Below, one piece after another: positions 1 to 6,615 of a stretch of 11,878 nucleotides of DNA. Both the position numbers and the translations under genes were made by a program. The notes under the pieces were generated by a model, which had not been told where the DNA came from, did not search any database, and saw only the letters and a program-made list of their open reading frames with translations. How positions within the stretch are numbered: the stretch's first letter is position 1; the number at the start of each line of letters is the position of its first letter. Source of the stretch: CAYVSF01 sp046482855 (lineage in GTDB: Bacteria; Bacteroidota; Bacteroidia; Bacteroidales; UBA12077). Where the stretch lies: contig JAWOEH010000056.1 in NCBI GenBank assembly GCA_046482855.1, positions 1 through 11,878 on the forward strand, written 5' to 3'.

Positions 1-43
1 GGGGGGGGGGTTACCTTTTGCGCATTTTGAGAACAAATAGGTG

Positions 44-55
44 GTTACCGGTAAC
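44..55. promoter_or_regulatory. Perfect 12-bp palindrome upstream of the peptide gene
   Basis: GTTACC followed directly by GGTAAC forms a perfect palindrome ending 39 nt before the ATG of the peptide gene. A gapless palindrome in this position could be an operator or a dimeric regulator site. I found no convincing TAnnTTTG box beside it; the nearest is TACCTTTTG at 12-20, one base too long. It could equally be chance. Confidence 0.3.
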
Positions 56-94
56 AATCAATATTTCATTTATTAACCTTAAAAGTTCATTACT

Positions 95-307
95 ATGAAA
101 AAGAGAAAGTTATTTGTCGCTACCTTATTGGTCGCTGTACTAGCTGTTGTATCATTTAACAATTTATTTGCTCAACATGCTGCCATTAACCCAGAGTGTC
201 CCAATGGTTGTGTAGATGGTGAGAAAGGATGTTATTGTTATGACTGGTATGAAGGACTTGGTGAAAAAAACTGGGATGGTCAAGATGAATTAAAAAAAGC
301 AAATTAA
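95..307 (+). CDS. Small secreted cysteine-containing peptide (possibly NVEALA-like)
   Basis: A 70-residue precursor. Residues 1-5 are basic (MKKRK), residues 6-21 are hydrophobic, and a signal peptidase I site is plausible after LFA at residue 26. That leaves a mature peptide of about 44 residues. It carries C35, C39, C46 and C48 in a C-x3-C-x6-C-x-C pattern (CPNGC, then CYC), followed by an aromatic and acidic tail with W51 and W60. The four cysteines could form two disulfides in the oxidising periplasm or bind a metal. Size, signal peptide, C-terminal cysteines and the propeller-lipoprotein neighbour resemble the NVEALA-type peptides of Bacteroidota, but the literal NVEALA motif is absent, so membership is only suggested. 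There is no Shine-Dalgarno sequence. It has its own terminator-like hairpin, so it is probably transcribed alone and perhaps at a higher level than the genes downstream. Function unknown. Confidence 0.75.
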   Translation: MKKRKLFVATLLVAVLAVVSFNNLFAQHAAINPECPNGCVDGEKGCYCYDWYEGLGEKNWDGQDELKKAN

Positions 308-318
308 TAAAAATTAGT

Positions 319-344
319 AAACCCGCAGAATTTTCTGCGGGTTT
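319..344 (+). terminator. Strong hairpin terminator after the peptide gene
   Basis: AAACCCGCAG (319-328) pairs perfectly with CTGCGGGTTT (335-344) around the 6-nt loop AATTTT. It begins 11 nt after the stop codon. The 3' arm ends in TTT but no long T-run follows on the + strand. On the - strand the sequence after the stem is richer in T (ACTAATTTTTATT), so it could work in both directions. Confidence 0.75.
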
Positions 345-528
345 GCTAGAATTATTTATTTATAAAACAAATACAGGTGATGCGTTAACTTTTATTCAAT
401 ATTACAAATGTCCTATTTGATTGAATTTCAAGACATCAATTGATTTTTGTATTTAAATAGAAATATCACCCCATTCCACAATCGAATCACATAACTATCT
501 GATTGGACTCTATTAGATATTTTAACAT

Positions 529-536
529 TAGATTTG
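529..536 (+). promoter_or_regulatory. Bacteroidota -7 promoter box for the propeller/redoxin unit
   Basis: TAGATTTG is a perfect match to the Bacteroidota -7 consensus TAnnTTTG, 63 nt before the ATG at 600. A TTG at 503-505 could serve as the -33 element, but the 23-nt gap is longer than the usual 19-21. Transcription would start near 542 and give a leader of roughly 58 nt. The rest of 345-599 is AT-rich and I see no gene in it. Confidence 0.4.
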
Positions 537-599
537 TTCTGAACAATATATTTTTTACATAGCAATACTTTAAAACAAATATGAATTAAAATTTTTAAA

Positions 600-1628
600 A
601 TGAATTCACGACTATACATACTATCTCTTTTCCTATTAATTGCAAGTTGCAATCAATCCAAAACTGAAAAAAAATATAGTAAATGGAAACCTGCAACAAA
701 AGTGGGCAATCAAATTGAGACAATACATACACCATTAATACTAGGGAAACCAACATTCAAAGTATTGAATAACACCTTCATCATTAACGAACTGAGACCA
801 TACAATGATAAGGCTGTACATTTATTTCAGGCAGATTCCTTTACATACATAGGAAGTACCGGAAAAACAGGTCGTGGCCCGGGAGAACTTGGCAGAGCAG
901 GCAACCTGACAACAAACGCCCAAACAGGACATTTCTGGCTCTCTGATTTTTCGAAATACATCTTGTGGAAATTTAATCTGGACAGTGCATTAACCTATCC
1001 AAACTATATGCCTGTTGCCCAACCAATGTCAAAAAAACATTTCATGGTGCGTATGGCTTTTGTAAACGATACACTGGCTATGGGCAATGTTTTGGCTCCC
1101 ATCAGTCCAAGCAACTATGAAATGAAAGTGGCTACCTTGAATACGAAAAACAGTAAAATCAAAATTTTGACCCATTCTGCTCCTGAATACATAACTGAGA
1201 AGAGAACTAACTCATTCATCGCATTATCTTCGGAAAGTAACCTTTATGCAAGAGCATATATTGAATACGATTTGCTGACCATCAGAAAATTTAACGGCGA
1301 GCTTATTTGTAACATTAAAGGGCCGGGTTGGAGCAAAACCCTGCAACCTATAAAGAAATACTATTCTCATGTAGCCATTGTTGGAGATTACATCATTGCA
1401 GCCTATTTAGGAGAAGACGGGTTGGCTTTAGATGAAACAAAACGCACAGTGAGTGTATCACCTACAAAATTACTTATTTTTAATTTGAAAGGAAATCACT
1501 TAAAAACCATTGATACGCAAAATCCAATAAATAATTTTACAGTGGATAAAAAAAATGGTCGCATTATCCTTTGTTTCACCAACAGAGAAAAGCCATTAGG
1601 ATATATAAACCTGAATATTATCTATTAA
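600..1628 (+). CDS. Lipoprotein with 6-bladed beta-propeller (TolB-like)
   Basis: A 342-residue protein. Residues 1-17 form a lipoprotein signal ending in the lipobox LLIASC, so C17 would be acylated and the protein anchored in the envelope. The motif GSTGKTGRGPGEL at residues 85-97 is characteristic of the Bacteroidota 6-bladed propeller lipoproteins (DUF5128 / TolB_like type). Repeated short beta-strand patterns follow (WLSDFSKYILWKF, LYARAYIEYDLL, IIAAYLGEDG, KLLIFNLKG). Such propellers often bind ligands or partner proteins; no catalytic motif is visible and the ligand is unknown. The ATG at 600 is chosen because it gives a complete lipoprotein signal. Only 1 nt separates it from the next gene, so the two are surely co-transcribed. 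An A8 run at 667-674 lies 6 codons after the lipobox cysteine. The gene is AT-rich. Confidence 0.85.
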   Translation: MNSRLYILSLFLLIASCNQSKTEKKYSKWKPATKVGNQIETIHTPLILGKPTFKVLNNTFIINELRPYNDKAVHLFQADSFTYIGSTGKTGRGPGELGRAGNLTTNAQTGHFWLSDFSKYILWKFNLDSALTYPNYMPVAQPMSKKHFMVRMAFVNDTLAMGNVLAPISPSNYEMKVATLNTKNSKIKILTHSAPEYITEKRTNSFIALSSESNLYARAYIEYDLLTIRKFNGELICNIKGPGWSKTLQPIKKYYSHVAIVGDYIIAAYLGEDGLALDETKRTVSVSPTKLLIFNLKGNHLKTIDTQNPINNFTVDKKNGRIILCFTNREKPLGYINLNIIY

Positions 1629-1629
1629 C

Positions 1630-2193
1630 ATGCATAAACTAACATTCCGAATAATAATTTTTTGCTTCCTAGTACCATTTTTTTCTTGCACCAAGTTATC
1701 GAAAAAAAACACTCCGATGTTGACTGATACTCTACTTGCTAAACAAATAACGTTTCCAGCAGAACTAAAAATTTTAAAAGATGGTGAATTTCAGGATACA
1801 AATCAAAAATTAAAGATAGCAAATCATTTAAGGATAATTTCAATAGTAGATGGAGCGTGTATGAAGTGCATTATCAATCAACTAAACTATACAGACATCG
1901 TATTCAGCTCTTTTACTCGAAAAGACAAAGATTTAATATTCATTCTTAATGTTTCCTCTAATGATTCATCTTTCTTTATGAACAACCTCTACCCTTCTAT
2001 TGAAACTAAAAGTCTAATTCTATGGGATAATAATTTCAATTTCGAACGTACTAATAAACTATTTACTTCAGATCTGAATCTTAGAACATTTATGATCGAT
2101 TCAAACAATCATATTATTCATTACGGGAATCCAGTAATGAATCCTGAGGAAATCAATACTTATAAACAAAAATACTTAAAACACATAAAATAA
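1630..2193 (+). CDS. Thioredoxin-like lipoprotein with CxxC motif
   Basis: A 187-residue protein. Residues 1-19 form a lipoprotein signal with lipobox PFFSC, anchored at C20. The core has the layout of a thioredoxin fold: a beta strand LRIISIVDGAC runs into the redox pair C77-M-K-C80, and near the C terminus TFMIDSNNHIIHYGNP resembles the strand-turn-strand after the cis-proline in TlpA/AhpC-type proteins. CMKC is not the usual WCxPC and lacks the leading Trp, so it may be a divergent thiol reductase, or a protein using these cysteines for another purpose. It follows the propeller gene by 1 nt. With a cysteine-containing secreted peptide upstream, a role in thiol chemistry on that peptide is conceivable but unproven. 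An A8 run at 1702-1709 lies just after the lipobox. The gene is very AT-rich. Confidence 0.75.
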   Translation: MHKLTFRIIIFCFLVPFFSCTKLSKKNTPMLTDTLLAKQITFPAELKILKDGEFQDTNQKLKIANHLRIISIVDGACMKCIINQLNYTDIVFSSFTRKDKDLIFILNVSSNDSSFFMNNLYPSIETKSLILWDNNFNFERTNKLFTSDLNLRTFMIDSNNHIIHYGNPVMNPEEINTYKQKYLKHIK

Positions 2194-2239
2194 AATACTC
2201 ACTCTCACTTTTAACTAAAATTATATTCTGGCGGGAATA

Positions 2240-2259
2240 AATATGGCGCAGACCATATT
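2240..2259. promoter_or_regulatory. Dyad AATATGG-6-CCATATT in the efflux leader
   Basis: AATATGG (2240-2246) and CCATATT (2253-2259) are perfect inverted arms around CGCAGA. It lies 46 nt after the redoxin stop codon and has no T-run behind it, so an operator seems more likely than a terminator. This is the first of three dyads in the 280-nt gap, which otherwise shows no gene. Confidence 0.35.
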
Positions 2260-2308
2260 GTCATGTGGTTTATCTCCTTCCAGAGTAATTATTAACAATA
2301 AGTACCTT

Positions 2309-2335
2309 TTAACAAAAAATAACCCTATTTGTTAA
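2309..2335. promoter_or_regulatory. Dyad TTAACAAA-11-TTTGTTAA in the efflux leader
   Basis: TTAACAAA (2309-2316) and TTTGTTAA (2328-2335) are perfect 8-bp inverted arms with an 11-nt spacer. A further direct copy of TTAACAA sits at 2292-2298, 17 bp upstream of the first arm. Three copies of one heptamer in 44 bp look like a regulator-binding cluster, although AT-rich DNA makes chance matches easier. Confidence 0.4.
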
Positions 2336-2344
2336 CTCAAAACA

Positions 2345-2381
2345 GCAAATCGCAAATAGTCTTAACCGTTTTGCGATTCGC
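2345..2381. promoter_or_regulatory. Dyad AATCGCAAA-13-TTTGCGATT in the efflux leader
   Basis: AATCGCAAA (2348-2356) and TTTGCGATT (2370-2378) are perfect 9-bp arms. After one mismatch the pairing extends by GC (2345-2346) with GC (2380-2381). It ends 92 nt before the adaptor ATG. A weak -7-like box, TATATTTA at 2408-2415, lies just downstream, so the dyad would sit in or just upstream of a promoter there. It could be an operator for a local or distant regulator; no regulator gene is in the window. Confidence 0.4.
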
Positions 2382-2473
2382 TCAAATAATGTACTGCAAT
2401 TTTTCATTATATTTACCGCTAATGCTCTCTTGCAAGGGGAGTGCTATTTGCAACAAACCCTAAAAACCTGAAC

Positions 2474-3565
2474 ATGAGATCCAAACGCACCTTCACCAAC
2501 TGCAGGGCACTGCTATTAATTGTAAGCACCCTGGTACTATGCAGCTGTGGAAACCAGCCGGAAGCCCCCGCCGAAAACGACAACCGCACTTCGCAGGAAG
2601 CGGCCCGAAACCCTGTAGATACAGTTAAGCTCACGCGTAGCGATTTCCAGAAAGAGCTCATCAGCAATGGCCGGTTGGAAGCACTGCAAAAGGCACAGTT
2701 GCGCTTCCGCGTGTCGGAAGTGCTGGCGGAGGTCCACGTAAAAAATGGCGAGCACGTAAAAAAGGGACAACTGCTGGCCAGCCTGCAGCCGCAAAACCTG
2801 CAGCATGCACTTGAAAAAGCCCGTGTAGCCATGGAGAAAGCCACCATCGAATTTCAGGATGTGCTCATCAGCCAGGGATACCAACCTGCCGACTCGGCCT
2901 CCATACCCACGGCACAATACCGCAATGCACTGGTACGCTCCGGCTTGGCCGATGCACGGCTGCAGCTGGCCGAAGCCCGCAAAAACTTCCGCAACCGCCA
3001 CCTGCGGGCTCCCTTCAGCGGCACCGTTGCCAACATCACCAAAAAAGCCTACGATGCCGTAGCCAGCTCCGAGGATTTCTGCACCCTGCTAAATGACGAG
3101 AAATACCAGGTGCGTTTCCAGGTAATGGAGTCGGAACTGGGCGAAATTACCACAGGCAAAGCGATTGAAGTATATCCGCTGGCCGGAGGTAAATACACGG
3201 GTACCATCCGCGAAATCAATCCCATTGTAAACGAAAACGGACTGGTAACCGTGCGCGGTTTGGTGGCCAATACACATGGCAAACTCATGGATGGCATGAA
3301 CGTGAACCTGCACATTCGCAACCGCGTGCCGGAGCAGCTGGTTATTCCCAAATCGGCACTGGTATTGCGCCAAAACCGCGAGGTGGTTTTTACCCTTCGC
3401 AACGACAGTGTGGCCTGGTGGAACTATGTGACCACCGCACAGGAAAATAGCCGTTCCTACGCCATTACCGAGGGCCTAAAAGAGGGCGAAATCATCATCA
3501 CCTCAGGCAACCTCAACCTGGCGCACGAATCCATTGTATTTGTGGAACCTGAAAACGCACTGTAA
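2474..3565 (+). CDS. RND efflux periplasmic adaptor (membrane fusion) lipoprotein
   Basis: Periplasmic adaptor of the AcrA/HlyD type, which bridges an inner-membrane RND permease and an outer-membrane channel. With the ATG at 2474 it has 363 residues and a clear lipoprotein signal (basic MRSKR, hydrophobic stretch, C25 in LCSC). The in-frame GTG at 2441 would add 11 residues before this signal and is less likely. Domains in order are the first lipoyl half around 66-100 (VKNGEHVKKGQLLASL), a short alpha hairpin around 100-170 (LEKARVAMEKA ... LAEARKNFRNR), the second lipoyl half (LRAPFSGTVANI, near 175-186), a beta barrel around 210-240, and a membrane-proximal domain from about 289 (LVIPKSALVLRQNREVVF). 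The permease gene starts 2 nt after the stop, so this is the first gene of a three-gene operon. Confidence 0.93.
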   Translation: MRSKRTFTNCRALLLIVSTLVLCSCGNQPEAPAENDNRTSQEAARNPVDTVKLTRSDFQKELISNGRLEALQKAQLRFRVSEVLAEVHVKNGEHVKKGQLLASLQPQNLQHALEKARVAMEKATIEFQDVLISQGYQPADSASIPTAQYRNALVRSGLADARLQLAEARKNFRNRHLRAPFSGTVANITKKAYDAVASSEDFCTLLNDEKYQVRFQVMESELGEITTGKAIEVYPLAGGKYTGTIREINPIVNENGLVTVRGLVANTHGKLMDGMNVNLHIRNRVPEQLVIPKSALVLRQNREVVFTLRNDSVAWWNYVTTAQENSRSYAITEGLKEGEIIITSGNLNLAHESIVFVEPENAL

Positions 3566-3567
3566 GT

Positions 3568-6500
3568 ATGGTACGCTTCCTTACCCAACGGCCCATTGCC
3601 GTTACCATGACCTTCATCGCCTTCATGTTGCTGGGCCTGGCTGCCACAACGCGGCTGCCCGTCTCCCTCATGCCGGATATCGACATCCCCGAAATTACCG
3701 TACACATCGAGGCTTCTAACTACTCGGCCCGGCAATTGGAAAACGGTGTGGTGCAGCCCATTCGCCGGCAATTGTTGCAAGTACCCCACATCGAGGATAT
3801 CCACAGCGAAACGCGCAACGAGCAATCCGTCATTCGCCTGCGCTTTGCCTATGGCACGCAAGTAGACATGGCCTTTATTGATGTAAACGAAAAGATCGAC
3901 AGGGCCATGAATGCCCTGCCCCAGGATGTAAAACGCCCACGAGTGGTAAAGGCCAGCGCCTCCGATGTGCCGGTTTTTTTCCTGCAAATTACCGCCACCC
4001 AAAACAAAGGACAGGAACCCCTGCAGGCAAACTTCGTAGATTTAAGCCGCTTTGCCGATCAGGTAATAAAAAAACGGCTGGAGCAACTTCCCGAAGTAGC
4101 CATGGCCGATATCAGCGGCACACTGGAAAACGAAATTGTCATCACCCCCGACGAAGAGAAATTGGCTTCGCTGGGGCTGGATCTCAACGCCATTGAAAGC
4201 GCCATAAAGAGCCAGCAATACAACCTGGGCGACATTGTGGTGCGCGACGGCCAGTACCAGTATAGTCTGAAGTTCAGACGCGAACTGGCCAATATCAATA
4301 ACCTGCGCAGCGTACTTATCAAAACCGGCAACAAGCAGATACGCCTCGATGAGCTGGCAACCCTGGAGGTGCGCCCGCAAAAACGCAACGGGCTCGTTAC
4401 CCAGCATGGCGCACCCGCACTTTCGCTGGCCGTAATAAAGAACTCCGGCGCACGCATGCAGGAGTTAAAAGCCTCGCTGAACCAGCTGGTACAGTACTTC
4501 CGGGACGATTATCCGCAAATCAATTTCCAGATTATCCGCGACCAAACCCAGCTGCTTGATTATGCCCTGGGCAACCTGGGTCAAACCCTCTGGATGGGCG
4601 GCATCCTGGCATTTCTCATCATGCTGGTGTTCCTGCGCGAGTGGCGTTCGCCCCTGCTCATTGCCATCAGCATTCCGGCCTCGCTCATTATCAGCGTGCT
4701 CTTCTTTTACCTCATCGGCCTGTCCATCAACATCATCTCCCTTTCCGGCCTGGTGTTAGGCATCGGCATGATGATTGACAACTCCATCATTGTTATCGAC
4801 AACATCACCCAGCACATGGAGCGCCAAAAATCGCTGCTGCAAGCCTGTGTGGAGGGCACCAACGAAATCATCCGCCCGCTCATCAGTTCGGTACTCACCA
4901 CCTGCGCCGTATTCCTGCCACTTATTTTCATTAGTGGCATGGCGGGAGCCCTGTTTTACGATCAGGCTATTGCCGTTACCGTGGGGCTCTTCAGCTCCCT
5001 TATCGTTTCCATCACGCTGGTGCCCGTGTATTACCGTATTGTTTTTAAAAAGCTTCGGAAAGATCGTGAAAAAATCAAGCCCAAGCCCCTGGTAAACTAT
5101 ATGCGGGCATATGAGCAGGGGCTTTTCTTTACTTTTCGAAAGCAACCCCGCATGTTTGCCCTGGTAGTGCTGCTTATGCTCACCGGCGCCTATGCCTACA
5201 CCCTGTTAACCAAGAGCCAGTTACCGCCGGTTGAACATACCGATTTTTTCATCTCGGTAGATTGGCGCGAGAAGATCCATGTTGAGGAAAACAGCCGGCG
5301 TGCCGATGCTCTCCTTAGCTCTTTCGACAGCCTGCTCACTACTTATGCCGTATATGCCGGCAATCAGCAATACCTCATGCAGCAACAACGCCTGCATTCG
5401 GTTCAGGAGGCCGAGATCTACATCGATGCCATAAATGCTGACGTGTTGGCAGAGTTGCAAACCCGCATGCGCGCATGGCTTAAGCAAAACTACCCACGTG
5501 CCGAAATTACCTTACGCCCCCCCGAAAGTGTATTTCAGCGTCTGTTTCAGCAACAGCAGGCAGTTCTTGAGGCTCGCCTCATCCCTATGGAACGTGGCCA
5601 GGGATTGGATCTTGCCATACTAAAAAATACCCTGCAACAAATCGATCTTCCCGAAACCCGCAATAGCACCGCACAACTACCCGTGGAAAGCTACTTTGAA
5701 GTACACCTGCACCAGGCTAAGCTTTTGCTGTATCAGGTAAGCCGGATAAATGTTATGCAGGCACTGCAAAGCCTGTTTAACCAATACCAGGTAACGCAGC
5801 TAAAAAGTAGCCACGAATTTGTCCCCATCATTCTGGGGGGCCAACAAACGGGCTTCTTCAACCGGCTAAACCGGGCCGTTGTTACCTCAGAAAAAGGCCA
5901 CACCATTCCGCTGCGCGAATTGGTTACCCTAAACCGGGCTCAGGGTCTTAAAACACTGCACGCCGGAAAGGCGGGTCCGTATTACCCATTGCCATTGGAA
6001 GTGCACAAGGGCAGTGTACCGCAGGTGCAAAAGCGCATTGAGAATGCACTCGATAACGAGGGAATGGATGTGCAATGGGCGGGCAGCTACTTTGCCAATC
6101 GGCAAATGATTCGCGAAATCACCCTCATCCTGCTTATTTCCTTGCTGTTGCTCTTTTTTATCCTGGCTGCTCAGTTCGAGTCGCTGGCTCTGCCCTTTAT
6201 TGTGCTGCTGGAAGTGCCTATTGATATAGGCGGTGCCCTGCTGTTCCTCAAGCTATTCGACCAGGGCATCAATGTCATGTCGCTTATTGGGATCATCGTC
6301 ATGACCGGGATCATCATCAACGACTCCATCCTGAAAATCGACACCATCAACCGGCTGCATATGCAGGGCACACCTTTGCTAAAAGCCATTATTGTGGGGG
6401 GACAACGGCGTCTGAAACCCATCCTCATGACCAGCTTAACCACCATCATGGCCATGGTACCGTTCCTGTTTGTGTCCGGCATGGGCTCCGACCTGCAAAA

Positions 6501-6615
6501 ACCATTGGCCGTAGCCGTGATTGGCGGCATGTTTGTAGGCACACTGGTAAGCCTGTATGTGGTTCCCTTGTTGTTTTACTACCTAAAACGCACGCACAAC
6601 TATGTCGGGAACTAG
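3568..6615 (+). CDS. RND efflux permease, first subunit (HAE/AcrB-like)
   Basis: A 1015-residue inner-membrane RND transporter of normal family length, driving drug or metabolite efflux with the proton gradient. TM1 is near residues 9-30. After the first large periplasmic loop come TM2 (338-356), the conserved FLREWRSPLL, and TM4 with GIGMMIDNSIIVIDN. D404 matches AcrB D407, while N405 replaces D408, a common variant. TM7 is near 528-548 and TM8 near 850-869, followed by AAQFESLALPF. TM10 has GIIINDSILKID, so the AcrB K940 position is N918, followed by D919 and with K923 nearby. RRLKPILMTSLTT near the end is a family hallmark. The stop lies inside the next gene with a 14-nt overlap, implying translational coupling and matched amounts of the two permeases. 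The substrate cannot be told from sequence. Confidence 0.95.
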   Translation: MVRFLTQRPIAVTMTFIAFMLLGLAATTRLPVSLMPDIDIPEITVHIEASNYSARQLENGVVQPIRRQLLQVPHIEDIHSETRNEQSVIRLRFAYGTQVDMAFIDVNEKIDRAMNALPQDVKRPRVVKASASDVPVFFLQITATQNKGQEPLQANFVDLSRFADQVIKKRLEQLPEVAMADISGTLENEIVITPDEEKLASLGLDLNAIESAIKSQQYNLGDIVVRDGQYQYSLKFRRELANINNLRSVLIKTGNKQIRLDELATLEVRPQKRNGLVTQHGAPALSLAVIKNSGARMQELKASLNQLVQYFRDDYPQINFQIIRDQTQLLDYALGNLGQTLWMGGILAFLIMLVFLREWRSPLLIAISIPASLIISVLFFYLIGLSINIISLSGLVLGIGMMIDNSIIVIDNITQHMERQKSLLQACVEGTNEIIRPLISSVLTTCAVFLPLIFISGMAGALFYDQAIAVTVGLFSSLIVSITLVPVYYRIVFKKLRKDREKIKPKPLVNYMRAYEQGLFFTFRKQPRMFALVVLLMLTGAYAYTLLTKSQLPPVEHTDFFISVDWREKIHVEENSRRADALLSSFDSLLTTYAVYAGNQQYLMQQQRLHSVQEAEIYIDAINADVLAELQTRMRAWLKQNYPRAEITLRPPESVFQRLFQQQQAVLEARLIPMERGQGLDLAILKNTLQQIDLPETRNSTAQLPVESYFEVHLHQAKLLLYQVSRINVMQALQSLFNQYQVTQLKSSHEFVPIILGGQQTGFFNRLNRAVVTSEKGHTIPLRELVTLNRAQGLKTLHAGKAGPYYPLPLEVHKGSVPQVQKRIENALDNEGMDVQWAGSYFANRQMIREITLILLISLLLLFFILAAQFESLALPFIVLLEVPIDIGGALLFLKLFDQGINVMSLIGIIVMTGIIINDSILKIDTINRLHMQGTPLLKAIIVGGQRRLKPILMTSLTTIMAMVPFLFVSGMGSDLQKPLAVAVIGGMFVGTLVSLYVVPLLFYYLKRTHNYVGN

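Noticed and set aside
428..652. 74-codon - strand frame in the gap before the propeller gene
   Set aside because: It overlaps the propeller start and signal peptide, has no signal or domain, and lies in AT-rich leader DNA with a good + strand promoter box.
2240..2259. Hairpin as terminator of the propeller/redoxin unit
   Set aside because: The stem is AT-rich and weak and no T-run follows, so I list it as a possible operator.
2373..2415. TTTTG near 2373 plus TATATTTA at 2408 as a full promoter pair
   Set aside because: The 34-nt gap is far beyond the usual 19-21, so only the weak -7-like box is mentioned.
2441..2473. GTG 2441 as start of the adaptor
   Set aside because: It would put 11 extra residues before a complete lipoprotein signal that begins properly at ATG 2474.
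2419..3001. Antisense open frames of 142 and 154 codons over the adaptor gene
   Set aside because: They overlap each other and a clear membrane fusion protein; the Ser/Cys/Arg-rich translations look like reverse reads of its codons.
3457..4002. 181-codon open frame on the - strand across the adaptor/permease junction
   Set aside because: It is fully antisense to two well-supported genes, has no recognisable domain, and GC-richer coding DNA commonly leaves such shadows open.
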